DNA of 64,000 nt from Billgrantia antri (GTDB lineage: Bacteria; Pseudomonadota; Gammaproteobacteria; Pseudomonadales; Halomonadaceae): assembly GCF_019430905.1 (NCBI RefSeq), contig NZ_JAHYCA010000006.1, positions 248,001 through 312,000 on the forward strand, written 5' to 3'. Shown piece after piece: positions 36,885-45,285 of the stretch; position 1 is the first letter of the stretch; the number at the start of each line of letters is the position of its first letter. The notes under the pieces were generated by a model that saw nothing but the letters and a program-made list of their open reading frames with translations, had not been told where the DNA came from and ran no database searches. A program made the translations under genes and the position numbers.

Positions 36885-37863
36885 GGTTCAAAATCTTCTG
36901 GTGCTGCCTCGCTTACGAGTGCAGAACGCCAATGCCATCTCCAGCCAGATGACCTGGGGGTTCCCCGCCATTAGCGCCTTCATCGGATTGATGCATGCGC
37001 TCGAACGTAAACTCGCTACGAGTAATATTTTGCTGCTGTTCGACGGTGTCGGTGTCATTTGCCACGACTTCGAGGCTCAGGCAACAGAGAATGGCTTTAC
37101 CCGCACTTTCCATTTGACGCGCAACCCGGTCGACCGGAGCGGTGGCACTGCGGCTATTGTCGAGGAAGGGCGTGTCCACCTTGATATCACCCTAGTATTT
37201 GCCGTTCGCGGGGACGTCTGCAGTGGTAACGAAGCCGAGCGTGGTGCCCTGGCCAAGGAGGTGGCCGAGATCGTCGCGGGCATGCGTATCGCCGGTGGCA
37301 GCGTTATCCCGGCGCTGCCGGGCCGAACCTCGCGCTCACGCCCGACACTTATTCCGCTGGAGGAAAGCGGCGAGGAGCGTGATGAGCAGTTCAGACGACT
37401 CAAGCGCCGTTGGTTGCCGGGATTCACGTTGGTATCCCGCGATGATCTGCTGGCGCAGCGCTTCGAGGAAATGCGTGAGGCCAGGCCCACTGCCACCATA
37501 TTGGACGCCTGGCTCGACCTGTCGCGTCTCAACCATGAGTGCCACCTCAAACCGATAGAGAGCGCCCAGGGCGAAATCCACGAAGAGGTGAGCTGGGAGA
37601 TACGACGCCCACCTGGCTGGATCGTGCCGATTCCGATCGGCTATGGCGCGCTGACCGAAGTGTTCGAGCCAGGTACGGTCGCCAATTCGCGCGATGCCGA
37701 AACGCCTTTCCGCTTTGTCGAAAGCCTTTACTCCATCGGGCAATGGATCAGCCCGCATCGTCTGCAGTGCCCCGAAGAGCTGCTTTGGTATGTAGGCAAC
37801 GATCTCGATGCCGGCCTCTATCGACTCAATAACGACTATCACAATCGCTCAACAAGAGCATAA
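36877..37863 (+). CDS. cas5f: Type I-F Cascade subunit Csy2 (Cas5f)
   Basis: A 328-residue protein, as in P. aeruginosa (327). The start at 36877 (MSEVQNLLVLPRLRVQNANA) lies inside the end of csy1; a longer upstream frame is a shadow of csy1. Signatures are SSQMTWGFPAISAFIGLMHALERKL, RTFHLTRNPVDRSGGTAAIVEEGRVHLDITLVF and GWIVPIPIGYGALTEVFEPGTVANSRD. Forms the 5'-end heterodimer with Csy1 on the crRNA handle. Confidence 0.95.
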   Translation: MSEVQNLLVLPRLRVQNANAISSQMTWGFPAISAFIGLMHALERKLATSNILLLFDGVGVICHDFEAQATENGFTRTFHLTRNPVDRSGGTAAIVEEGRVHLDITLVFAVRGDVCSGNEAERGALAKEVAEIVAGMRIAGGSVIPALPGRTSRSRPTLIPLEESGEERDEQFRRLKRRWLPGFTLVSRDDLLAQRFEEMREARPTATILDAWLDLSRLNHECHLKPIESAQGEIHEEVSWEIRRPPGWIVPIPIGYGALTEVFEPGTVANSRDAETPFRFVESLYSIGQWISPHRLQCPEELLWYVGNDLDAGLYRLNNDYHNRSTRA

Positions 37864-37880
37864 CGACAGGGAAATGAATC

Positions 37881-38918
37881 ATGGCCAAAAACGATACCCT
37901 CAAGACTGCTTCCGTCCTCGCCTTCGAGCGCAAGCTCGACCCTTCCGATGCCTTGTTCTTTGCCGGTAACTGGGAAACGCGCGACCAGGCAGAAGCGTGG
38001 CCCGCTATCGCCATTCGCGAGAAGTCGGTGCGGGGCACGATTTCCAACCGCCTGAAAGCCAAAGATCAGGACCCCGCCAAGCTGGATGCAGCTATCGAAA
38101 ACCCTAACCTGCAGACTGTCGATGTTGCGACCTTGCCCAGCGATGCCGATACACTGAAGGTGCGCTTTACGCTTCGGGTACTCGGCGGAGCCGGCGTACC
38201 CTCAGCCTGCAATAACGCCGAGTATCAAGCGAAACTCAAGGAGGCGGTGAGTGGCTATGTACACTCTTACGGGTTTGAGACTCTGGCCAGCCGCTATGCC
38301 TACAACCTAGCGAACGGACGCTTCCTGTGGCGCAACCGAATCGGAGCGGAGCAGGTCGAGATACAGGTACGCCTGATGGAGCAAGGTGAAGCCGTCGACA
38401 CTTGGACGTTCGATGCTCTCTCCCTCTCCCTGCGTGACTTTGAGCCGACCGAAGATACGCGCTCTAGCTTGGAATCGCTCACTGCACGTATTGCCGAGGG
38501 GTTAAGCGGCTCGCGACATGTTCTGCTTGATGTCACGGCTTTCGCACGAGTTGGAAATGGCCAGGAGGTCTTCCCCTCCCAGGAACTGATTCTGGATCGT
38601 AGTCGAGGTGACAAGAGCAAAACACTCTATCAGGTCGGTGAAATTGCAGGCATGCACTCTCAGAAGCTCGGCAATGCCATCCGTACGGTGGACACTTGGT
38701 ATCCGCAGGAGGACGACGAGGATCTTGGGCCTATCGCCGTCGAACCTTATGGTTCAGTCACTACCCAAGGCAAGGCCTATCGCCAACCCAAGCAAAAAGC
38801 TGACTTTTACTCTCTGCTCGACAACTGGATGATCAAGGATCAGCAGCCAGAACCAGAGCAGCAGCATTTCGTCATGGCTACGCTGATCCGTGGTGGTGTA
38901 TTCGGCGAAGCGGGGTAA
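37881..38918 (+). CDS. cas7f: Type I-F Cascade backbone subunit Csy3 (Cas7f)
   Basis: A 345-residue RAMP protein (P. aeruginosa 342). Start at 37881 with ACAGGGAAATGAATC upstream. Family-like sequence: [69 protein letters not shown] and [22 protein letters not shown]-like [22 protein letters not shown]. Six copies bind the crRNA guide and kink it every sixth base in the standard complex. It lies between csy2 and csy4. Confidence 0.96.
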   Translation: MAKNDTLKTASVLAFERKLDPSDALFFAGNWETRDQAEAWPAIAIREKSVRGTISNRLKAKDQDPAKLDAAIENPNLQTVDVATLPSDADTLKVRFTLRVLGGAGVPSACNNAEYQAKLKEAVSGYVHSYGFETLASRYAYNLANGRFLWRNRIGAEQVEIQVRLMEQGEAVDTWTFDALSLSLRDFEPTEDTRSSLESLTARIAEGLSGSRHVLLDVTAFARVGNGQEVFPSQELILDRSRGDKSKTLYQVGEIAGMHSQKLGNAIRTVDTWYPQEDDEDLGPIAVEPYGSVTTQGKAYRQPKQKADFYSLLDNWMIKDQQPEPEQQHFVMATLIRGGVFGEAG

Positions 38919-38921
38919 GCC

Positions 38922-39491
38922 ATGGACCACTATCTCGATATTCATCTGCGACCCGATCCGGATTTCCGGCCTGCGATGCTAATGGGGGCGCTATACAGCA
39001 AGTTGCATCGCGCCCTTTTCGACCTGAAGTCCAATGACATCGGCATCAGCTTCCCCGATCACAAAACCGGCGTGCGTGCACGCACGCCGGGAGATCGGTT
39101 GCGACTGCATGCTGAGCTCCCGCGATTGGAGCAACTAATGGAGGTCTCGTGGCTCACCGGCATGCGCGACCACATCACGTTGGCATCCATTCAACCTGTG
39201 CCTGCCGATGCAAAGCACTGCGTCGTTCGGCGTCGACAGTTCAATACCGGAAGTCCTAGCCGGGCGAAGCGGTATGCACAACGACACAGCATCGAAGTCG
39301 AAGAAGCGCAGCGCTTGATGGAGGCACCTGCTTCCCGGCAGATCGCCCTGCCTTTCGTACAGGTCAGCAGCCGCTCAAGCGGACAGCGGTTTGCGCTCTT
39401 CATCGAGCATGGCCAGCCGCAGTCTCAGCCTATCGCGGGTCGCTTCAACCATTACGGGTTGAGCAGTGAGGCCACTGTGCCCTGGTTCTGA
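38922..39491 (+). CDS. cas6f: CRISPR RNA endonuclease Csy4 (Cas6f)
   Basis: A 189-residue endoribonuclease (P. aeruginosa 187). The catalytic His29 is visible in YSKLHRALF. The C-terminal FNHYGLSSEATVPWF is the family signature, and an Arg-rich segment (VVRRRQFNTGSPSRAKRYAQRH) should grip the repeat hairpin. It cuts 3' of the repeat stem-loop, leaving an 8-nt 5' handle. It starts 3 bp after csy3 and is the last gene before the leader. It should also process the crRNA-like RNA at 35386-35457. Confidence 0.96.
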   Translation: MDHYLDIHLRPDPDFRPAMLMGALYSKLHRALFDLKSNDIGISFPDHKTGVRARTPGDRLRLHAELPRLEQLMEVSWLTGMRDHITLASIQPVPADAKHCVVRRRQFNTGSPSRAKRYAQRHSIEVEEAQRLMEAPASRQIALPFVQVSSRSSGQRFALFIEHGQPQSQPIAGRFNHYGLSSEATVPWF

Positions 39492-39621
39492 CCCTTTTTT
39501 CAGAAGGTCACGCTAGGGCCTGTTAAATCAAGTTGTTACTGACGCCTCTCTGAAAAGGGAGGCGTTGCTCTTTCAAAGCATTGCTCTTTAACAATCAATC
39601 GCTTAACTTGAATACGCTCTA
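39492..39621 (+). promoter_or_regulatory. CRISPR leader
   Basis: The 130 bp between csy4 and the first repeat are AT-rich relative to the window. They contain a hairpin (ACGCCTC at 39541-39547 pairing with GAGGCGT at 39559-39565) and the sequence TTGCTCTTTAACAATCAATCG, which may hold promoter and IHF-type elements. Its position next to intact repeats, while decayed repeats lie at the far end, marks this as the leader side. Confidence 0.7.
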
Positions 39622-41315
39622 GTGAGCTGCCGCACAGGCAGCTCAGAAAAGCCCGCCGACGATTCGGGCGAGCGGGAATGTGTGAGCTGCCGCACAGGCA
39701 GCTCAGAAAAGCATCATCGACGCCACTGCCGTGAACGTTCTGTGAGCTGCCGCACAGGCAGCTCAGAAAAGACCAAAGCAGTCGCAGCCCGAGCGGGCAC
39801 GGTGAGCTGCCGCACAGGCAGCTCAGAAATATGAGCATGTCCAATGTTGAAGCCTTCGCTAGTGAGCTGCCGCACAGGCAGCTCAGAAAAAGCACATGCT
39901 GCGTCTACGCCACGCCGGCACGTGAGCTGCCGCACAGGCAGCTCAGAAAACCGGGCATGAGCTGGTCATCGTCGCCGGGGCGTGAGCTGCCGCACAGGCA
40001 GCTCAGAAAATGGCCGGTGAGCGGTGCGCGATAGCGCATTAGTGAGCTGCCGCACAGGCAGCTCAGAAAGTCGTCGGCGAGCTGCTGCCGGCGATCGTCG
40101 AGTGAGCTGCCGCACAGGCAGCTCAGAAATTAACGCCTTCGATGTCGACGACGTCGCGCGCGTGAGCTGCCGCACAGGCAGCTCAGAAAAAGCACATGCT
40201 GCGTCTACGCCACGCCGGCACGTGAGCTGCCGCACAGGCAGCTCAGAAAACCGGGCATGAGCTGGTCATCGTCGCCGGGGCGTGAGCTGCCGCACAGGCA
40301 GCTCAGAAAATGGCCGGTGAGCGGTGCGCGATAGCGCATTAGTGAGCTGCCGCACAGGCAGCTCAGAAAAGCACCGCCCGCTCACACTCGTGCTCCTCGG
40401 CGTGAGCTGCCGCACAGGCAGCTCAGAAATCTACGCCCTGCGTTCAGTCGGCCGCCTCGGCGTGAGCTGCCGCACAGGCAGCTCAGAAATGCTGAAGGCG
40501 ACCCATGTGGCGCTGACCGGCGTGAGCTGCCGCACAGGCAGCTCAGAAAACCATCGAAGTCATCCAGGAAGAGCTGGAGGAGTGAGCTGCCGCACAGGCA
40601 GCTCAGAAATGGCAAGTGGAGCAGGGCCTTCGCAAGCTGAGGTGAGCTGCCGCACAGGCAGCTCAGAAAATTTCGTGAGGCGGTTAGTGGCAGATCCCAG
40701 AGTGAGCTGCCGCACAGGCAGCTCAGAAACGCTACTTCCGTGGTGGATGTCGCCCAGTCCTGTGAGCTGCCGCACAGGCAGCTCAGAAAGCCTGAGCAGC
40801 ATTGCCAATAGCGCCCCCGTAGTGAGCTGCCGCACAGGCAGCTCAGAAAAATCAAACAAGTGGTGTGGCCGGTAAAGACATGTGAGCTGCCGCACAGGCA
40901 GCTCAGAAATTGCTGTGGTGGCGGCAGTCCGGAGAGAACCAGTGAGCTGCCGCACATGCAGCTCAGAAATGCTTCACCGAGCAGGGCTGCAAGGACTTCC
41001 TGTTAGCTGCCGCACAGGCAGCTCAGAAAGCAGTGGTACCGCCGTCGATCGCCGCAGTGGCGTGAGCTGCCGCACAGGCAGCTCAGAAATGCTCTTGGGC
41101 AATGCGCCGCAGTTGACTGTGGTGAGCTGCCGCACAGGCAGCTCAGAAAAGCCCTGCCACACCGCGTGATACTCGACCCAGGTGAGCTGCCGCACAGGCA
41201 GCTCAGAAAAGGCCGATCATACGGGGTACTCATGAATGACCGTGAGCTGCCGCACAGGCAGCTCATAAAGCGCAGTTCGGGCACGGTTAATGTCGTCACC
41301 TGTGAGCTGCCGCAC
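39622..41315 (+). CRISPR. Type I-F CRISPR array: 28 full repeats, 28 spacers, one half repeat
   Basis: A 28-nt repeat recurs every 60 nt from 39622, with 32-nt spacers. It consists of GTGAGCTGCCGCAC followed by AGGCAGCTCAGAAA, with the I-F stem CTGCC-GCACA-GGCAG. Repeats 1-22 and 25-27 look identical; repeats 23, 24 and 28 have single changes (40942, 41002, 41242). Repeat 29 (41302-41315) is only the 5' half and then diverges. The spacers at 39890-40069 (5, 6, 7) recur as 10, 11, 12 at 40190-40369. Same orientation as the cas genes, leader at the left. Confidence 0.98.
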
Positions 41316-41401
41316 GGGGCGCGCGCATTGAAACTTCCCCGACCTGTCCAGCCAGGGTGTCGAGCTGACGTCACGGCCCGCACGGGTTACGCAGCTCAAG
41401 T
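41310..41401 (+). repeat. Relic resembling a type I-C CRISPR array (chimeric repeat, 35-nt spacer, degenerate repeat)
   Basis: From 41310 the I-F half repeat runs on as CCGCACGGGGCGCGCGCATT then GAAAC, ending at 41334. This resembles the 3' part of the pseudomonad type I-C repeat (CCGCACGGGCGCG, then TGGATTGAAAC). After 35 bp (41335-41369) comes GTCACGGCCCGCACGGG at 41370-41386, matching the I-C repeat 5' half (GTCGCGCCCCGCACGGG) at 15 of 17 positions, then decaying. The I-C consensus is quoted from memory. The shared CCGCAC could be the junction microhomology. Confidence 0.55.
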
Positions 41402-41462
41402 TCCTGGCTGTCGGATTTCGGAAAATACACCCCCTCTTTTCCTGCCTTCCATATGACAGATA

Positions 41463-41879
41463 TTACCTTGTCTCGACTGGCATTGAAGCCGAGTTATCGA
41501 GTGGAAGCGTTGCGTCAGCGCCAGCTTCCTTGACAAAAAAAACCAGGAATTTTGCCGGTTCGGTGTCGCTCGCATTCCTGGATAAAGTATGAATGTCCGT
41601 AGGTGACTCATAAAAGGTTTGTCCAGCTTCTAACGTAACTACATCACCACCCTCCACCTGCATTTCTACCTTGCCGTTCAGTACATAAACGAAAACATGG
41701 GAATTATGACGGTGTGGTGCTGACATTCCCCCGGGCTCGTATTGCACAGTCAGCATCTTGACTTGGGGAGAGTCGGGCAAGCTAACGAGTGCTTCAGTCA
41801 TGAGAGGGGTTATTTCCGCTCCCATGGCGGCTCCGGCACTGCAGAAAAGTAAAAATGCCAATGGTTTAGCAATTTTCAT
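41463..41879 (-). CDS. Exported cupin-domain protein
   Basis: A 138-residue protein. The start at 41879 (MKIAKPLAFLLFCSAGAAMGAEI) gives a signal peptide and has a GAGA ribosome-like site; the longer frame to 41915 lacks both. The cupin motifs are visible: PGGMSAPHRHNSHVFVYVLNGKVEM (His-rich motif 1) and a degraded motif 2 near ESPTDIHTLSRN. Metal binding is likely through the His cluster; substrate unknown. The gene is poorer in GC than its flanks and lies inside the segment that splits the CRISPR array, so it was probably brought in with it. Confidence 0.82.
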   Translation of the reverse strand: MKIAKPLAFLLFCSAGAAMGAEITPLMTEALVSLPDSPQVKMLTVQYEPGGMSAPHRHNSHVFVYVLNGKVEMQVEGGDVVTLEAGQTFYESPTDIHTLSRNASDTEPAKFLVFFVKEAGADATLPLDNSASMPVETR

Positions 41880-42107
41880 ATTGTTTCTCTCGGTCGTTGT
41901 GGATAAGGAAAGCATTGCTGTTGCGGTGCGGCTTCGTAGATGGCAACGATGAGGGTTGCAGGGAGAACATTACTGACGGCGAGAGGAGTAGAATTGTATA
42001 TTTTCGTCAGTTATGTGTGCTGCACTTTGGCTGCGGTAGCTGGTCAGCGAAAGCGGCGGGCCCGGCCACGGTTGTCAGGTGTTAAGGTGTTGGGCTGAGC
42101 GATGTCC
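41880..42107. other. Intergenic part of the array-splitting segment
   Basis: The right part of the 792-bp segment, between the cupin start and the resuming half repeat at 42108. No gene, terminal inverted repeat or target-site duplication seen. It presumably carries the cupin promoter. Confidence 0.5.
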
Positions 42108-42236
42108 AGGCAGCTCAGAAAACAGCAAGACCAAGGCCGGGAATGTTCAGGCGTGAGCTGCCGCATGGGCAGCTCAGAAAAGGAGATGAGCCAGCAACCA
42201 GGGCGCCGGCGCGTGTGCACACAGGCAGCTAATAAA
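42108..42236 (+). CRISPR. Displaced trailer end of the type I-F array: half repeat, two spacers, two repeats
   Basis: Begins with AGGCAGCTCAGAAA (42108-42121), the exact 3' half missing from the main array. A 31-nt spacer follows (42122-42152), then a full repeat at 42153-42180 with loop change GCATG, a 32-nt spacer (42181-42212), and a shortened repeat (GTGTGCACACAGGCAGCTAA onward, 24 nt, 42213-42236). Same orientation as the main array. Decay is as expected for the oldest end. Confidence 0.88.
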
Positions 42237-42274
42237 AACCTATGGAGTGGCGGAACCAATATGGCGAGCCGCCC

Positions 42275-43276
42275 CTATCCCCCAAACTCCTCCGTATCGA
42301 TCTCGGCCTGCAGCGCTTCGCTGTAGCGGGCGCCGGCTACCTGGTCCGGTGTCAGCAGTGCGCTCAGCCGCTCAATGGTGGCGGCATCCAGGCGCAGGTC
42401 TTCGGCGGCGAGATTTTCGCGCATATGCGCGATGGAGCGGCTGCCGGGGATGGGTATGACGTCGTTGCCCTGGGCCTTGAGCCAGGCGAGGGCGAGCTGG
42501 CCGGTGGTCACGTTCTGTTCGCTGGCAATTGCCTGTAGCTTTTCCAGTTGGCGCAGGTTGTGCGACAGGTTCTCGGTACTGAAACGCGGCATGCCGCGGC
42601 GCACGTCGTTCTCCGTGAGTTGCGTGGCCTCGGTGACGGCGCCGGCCAGGAAGCCGCGCCCCAGCGGGCTGAAGGCGACCAGGGCCGTATCGGCTTCGCG
42701 GCAGGCGTCGATCAGGGCGATCTCGGGGTTGCGGGTCCACAGCGAGTATTCGGACTGCACCGCGGCGATGGGGTGCTCGGCCCGCGCGCGGCGCAGGGTG
42801 GCGGCAGACACTTCCGAGAGCCCGATGGTGCGAATCTTGCCCTCTTCCACCAGCCGTCCCAGCGCGCCGACGCTCTCCTCGATGGGCACGTTGCGGTCCA
42901 GCCGGTGCAGATAGTAGAGGTCCAGATGGTCGGTTTGCAGGCGTTCGAGGCTTTCCTCGCACTGCCGGCGAATCGTCTCGGGGCGCCCGTCGATCACCTT
43001 CTTGCCCAGCGCAGGGTCCATGGCCATGCCGCATTTGCTGGCCAGCAGAATCTCGCTGCGCTTGCCGGCGAGTGCCTTGCCGACCACCCGTTCGTTGGCC
43101 GTGGCGCCGTAGAGGGTGGCGGTGTCGAAGTGTCGATAGCCCATCTCGAAGGCTTCATGCAGGGCGCGTAGCGCTTCGGCCTCGGGTACCGGGTTGCCGT
43201 AGCCGTGGGAGAGGTTCATGCAGCCCAGGCCGATGATGGGCGAGGCCACTTCCTTGAGGCGAGAGAAGAAGGTCAT
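42275..43276 (-). CDS. Aldo/keto reductase
   Basis: A 333-residue NADPH-dependent TIM-barrel reductase. The catalytic tetrad can be placed: Asp in RHFDTATLYG, Tyr in the same motif, Lys in LLASKCGM and His in LDLYYLHRLD. The cofactor-binding end shows VIPIPGSRSIAHMRENL. It resembles the YajO/AKR11-13 type. Start at 43276. Substrate not assigned. It follows the remnant CRISPR array, with no functional link. Confidence 0.93.
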   Translation of the reverse strand: MTFFSRLKEVASPIIGLGCMNLSHGYGNPVPEAEALRALHEAFEMGYRHFDTATLYGATANERVVGKALAGKRSEILLASKCGMAMDPALGKKVIDGRPETIRRQCEESLERLQTDHLDLYYLHRLDRNVPIEESVGALGRLVEEGKIRTIGLSEVSAATLRRARAEHPIAAVQSEYSLWTRNPEIALIDACREADTALVAFSPLGRGFLAGAVTEATQLTENDVRRGMPRFSTENLSHNLRQLEKLQAIASEQNVTTGQLALAWLKAQGNDVIPIPGSRSIAHMRENLAAEDLRLDAATIERLSALLTPDQVAGARYSEALQAEIDTEEFGG

Positions 43277-43476
43277 GCAGGCTCCGGGTCAGGGGAAGGG
43301 GGCTATTATCATGCCGAGCGAGGCGCTTGGCTCGCAAGACAGAGCGCCGGGCATGGGCTTGCTATCGGCACGGGCATCGGCATGCACACTGCGTTCACAC
43401 GGCTTCCTCAATCCGCCGCTACGGTTGGAGCACCAAGCGTAGCGAAGCCGTTAGTGGCCAAGGGGAGAAACCGATC

Positions 43477-43998
43477 ATGAACGCTGTCGAGGTTACCCAT
43501 TACGGGCGTGTGAGCCGTTATCTGCACTGGGGCATGGCGCTGCTGTTCGTCTGGCAGTTCCTGACAACGAGCGTGCGGGTGCTGTTGAGCGACACGGCGC
43601 TGGATGAGCTGCTGTGGGCAACTCACAAACCAACGGGCCTGCTGCTGCTAGTGCTGGTGGTGTTGCGGATGGACTGGGCGTTGTTGAGCCGGGCAAGCCG
43701 GCCAGCGGCGCTGAATGCAGCGGCTCGCCTGGGGCACCTGGCCCTGTATGGCCTGATGCTGCTGGTGCCGTCGCTGGCGCTGCTGCGTCAGTACGGTTCG
43801 GGGCGCACCTTCGAGCCCTTCGGTATTCCGCTGATGCCAGGCTTCGAGGGCGAAATAGAGTGGATGGTGGCCTCGGGCAGCCTGTTCCATGGTGTGCTGG
43901 GCTGGGTTCTGCTGGCGCTGATCGTGGGCCACGTGGCGATGGTGATGTGGCATCGGCGCCAGGGGCAGGACGTGCTGGGTCGCATGCTGGTGCGCTAA
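43477..43998 (+). CDS. Cytochrome b561
   Basis: A 173-residue di-heme membrane protein; the start at 43477 follows AAGGGGAGAAACC. Four TM helices carry the heme His residues: RYLHWGMALLFVWQF, LWATHKPTGLLLLVL, LGHLALYGLMLLVP and LFHGVLGWVLLALIVGHVAMVMWH. The YodB/CybB family passes electrons between the quinone pool and periplasmic acceptors such as superoxide. A longer upstream frame has no support. Single gene. Confidence 0.9.
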   Translation: MNAVEVTHYGRVSRYLHWGMALLFVWQFLTTSVRVLLSDTALDELLWATHKPTGLLLLVLVVLRMDWALLSRASRPAALNAAARLGHLALYGLMLLVPSLALLRQYGSGRTFEPFGIPLMPGFEGEIEWMVASGSLFHGVLGWVLLALIVGHVAMVMWHRRQGQDVLGRMLVR

Positions 43999-44059
43999 CT
44001 CGCGTACCCGGCGGTCGTGGCCGCCGGGTCCCCGCGTGTCTGCCTGGTGCCGGCCAGCC

Positions 44060-44482
44060 TTACTGCATCAGCGTCCTGACCCGGTCCAGGTACTCCCTGC
44101 CGCTCTCGCGAATGCCTTCCTGCCCCTGGCTGTCGGCGCTTGAGCGCACTTCGCGCACTCGCTCACGCATGGTGCCGACCTCCTCCTCGACCTTCACCAG
44201 GGCGTTCTCGATGTCTTCGGTGAGCTGCTGGATGATGGCCAGGTCGCCGTCGGTGAGTGTTTCCTTTTGCATCAGCACGTCGAGCAGATCGTTGCGCAGC
44301 TCGAGGGCGTCCACGGCCTGCTGCAGGGTCTCGATGTCCTGACCCTGGGTCTGTTCGAGCTCCTGCATGAGTTCCGACTCGATCATGTTGTCGTCCGCAT
44401 TGACGCTGAGGTCCTGTTCCTCGGCGTGGGCGAAGCCGATCGTGAGCATGGCGAGAAAGGCAATCAGAGCGGTACGTTTCAT
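44060..44482 (-). CDS. Small exported helical protein (paralog of the gene at 45286-45657)
   Basis: A 140-residue protein; the start at 44482 has GAGGTTGCTC upstream. A signal peptide (MKRTALIAFLAMLTIGFAHAEEQ) is followed by an acidic, wholly helical mature part with heptad-like patterns (LQQAVDALELRNDLLDVLMQKETLTDGDLAIIQQLTEDIENALVKVEEEV) and an end GREYLDRVRTLMQ. The second exported gene 0.8 kb away has the same plan (LTDGDLAIIQQLTEDIENAL versus MEDLGTIHELSYTLENAL; YLDRVRTL versus YLEAAQTL). Family possibly DUF6746; I am not certain. Periplasmic, function unknown. Confidence 0.72.
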   Translation of the reverse strand: MKRTALIAFLAMLTIGFAHAEEQDLSVNADDNMIESELMQELEQTQGQDIETLQQAVDALELRNDLLDVLMQKETLTDGDLAIIQQLTEDIENALVKVEEEVGTMRERVREVRSSADSQGQEGIRESGREYLDRVRTLMQ

Positions 44483-44643
44483 TGAGCAACCTCTATGTCG
44501 TTTCGATGGCTGTCTCAATCAAGTTAGTTGGATTTCAGTGAGTTACAAGTACACTGAAAGCACGGTACAACCCACGATCAGATTGTCGGCGCCATGCTTG
44601 GATGCGGTATGCTGTGGCAATAACGACTTGCAAGGACATTCCT

Positions 44644-45234
44644 ATGCCAGATCAAACACCGTTTCAGCGTGCCATCGCCGAACTCGATGCCTTGCACGCC
44701 GAGGATCCGCGGCGGGTCGACGTCGAAGGTGAAAGCCTGCCCCTGGAGCTGTGGCATGCGGGGCGCATGAGCGCCTGGCTGGAGCGGGTGGTGGAAGCGC
44801 CTGACGAGCTGGTGCAGATCGCGGTGCGCTCGCAGCATCTGCAACGCTGGGAGGTGCCGCGCAACGATTACCCGGAAGGGCGCGTGGGCTATCTCACCTG
44901 GCGCCGCGACCAGGGTAAGCGGGCCGGCGAGACCACGGCGCGGGTGATGGAGGCGGCGGGGTATTCGCCGCAGGACGCCGCCGAGGTCTCCCGCATGATT
45001 CGCAAGCAGGGCCTGGGCCGCGATCCGGGCACCCAGGCGGTGGAGGACTGCGCTTGCCTGGTGTTCCTCGAGAACTATTTCGCCGACTTCTCCAAGCAGG
45101 TGGAGCACGACCACCTGGTGCGTATCGTGCAGATGACCTGGAAGAAGATGTCGCCGCGTGCCCATGAGCTGGCGTTGACGCTGCCCATGAGCGACGAGGC
45201 GCGAGGCGTGGTGGAGGAGGCTCTGGCCGGATAA
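44644..45234 (+). CDS. DUF4202 domain-containing protein
   Basis: A 196-residue cytosolic protein; the start at 44644 is chosen for family length. Typical sequence: FQRAIAELDALHAEDPRRVDVEGESLPLELWHAGRMSAWLERV, VRSQHLQRWEVPRNDYPEGRVGYLTWRRDQGKRAGE, VEDCACLVFLENYFADF and HDHLVRIVQMTWKKMSPRAHELAL. The conserved His/Asp pattern (LWHAGRMS, RSQHLQRW, EDCACLVF) suggests an HD-like metal site; the reaction is unknown. Lies between two paralogous exported helical proteins on the opposite strand. Confidence 0.85.
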   Translation: MPDQTPFQRAIAELDALHAEDPRRVDVEGESLPLELWHAGRMSAWLERVVEAPDELVQIAVRSQHLQRWEVPRNDYPEGRVGYLTWRRDQGKRAGETTARVMEAAGYSPQDAAEVSRMIRKQGLGRDPGTQAVEDCACLVFLENYFADFSKQVEHDHLVRIVQMTWKKMSPRAHELALTLPMSDEARGVVEEALAG

Positions 45235-45285
45235 CCGTACCGCGGCGCCATGGTGCCGCGGCGGGGCGGGTCCAGCCAGATCGGC

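Noticed and set aside
31033-39491. A Tn7-like (type I-F3) guided transposon.
   Set aside because: cas1 and a complete cas2-3 are present, csy1 and csy2 are separate genes, and no tns or tniQ gene is seen. This is a canonical I-F1 locus.
39622-41169. Open frames through the CRISPR array encoding repeated SCRTGSSE / SELPVRQL / LSCLCGSS peptides.
   Set aside because: The repeat unit is 60 nt, divisible by three, so frames stay open across repeats. They are by-products of the array, not genes.
39650-41301. Self-targeting spacers against genes in this window.
   Set aside because: By eye no array spacer matches another place in the window. The only guide-target pair found is the crRNA-like RNA at 35386-35457.
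41316-42107. The array-splitting segment as an insertion sequence.
   Set aside because: No transposase, no terminal inverted repeats and no target-site duplication. Only a cupin gene and an I-C-like relic are seen.
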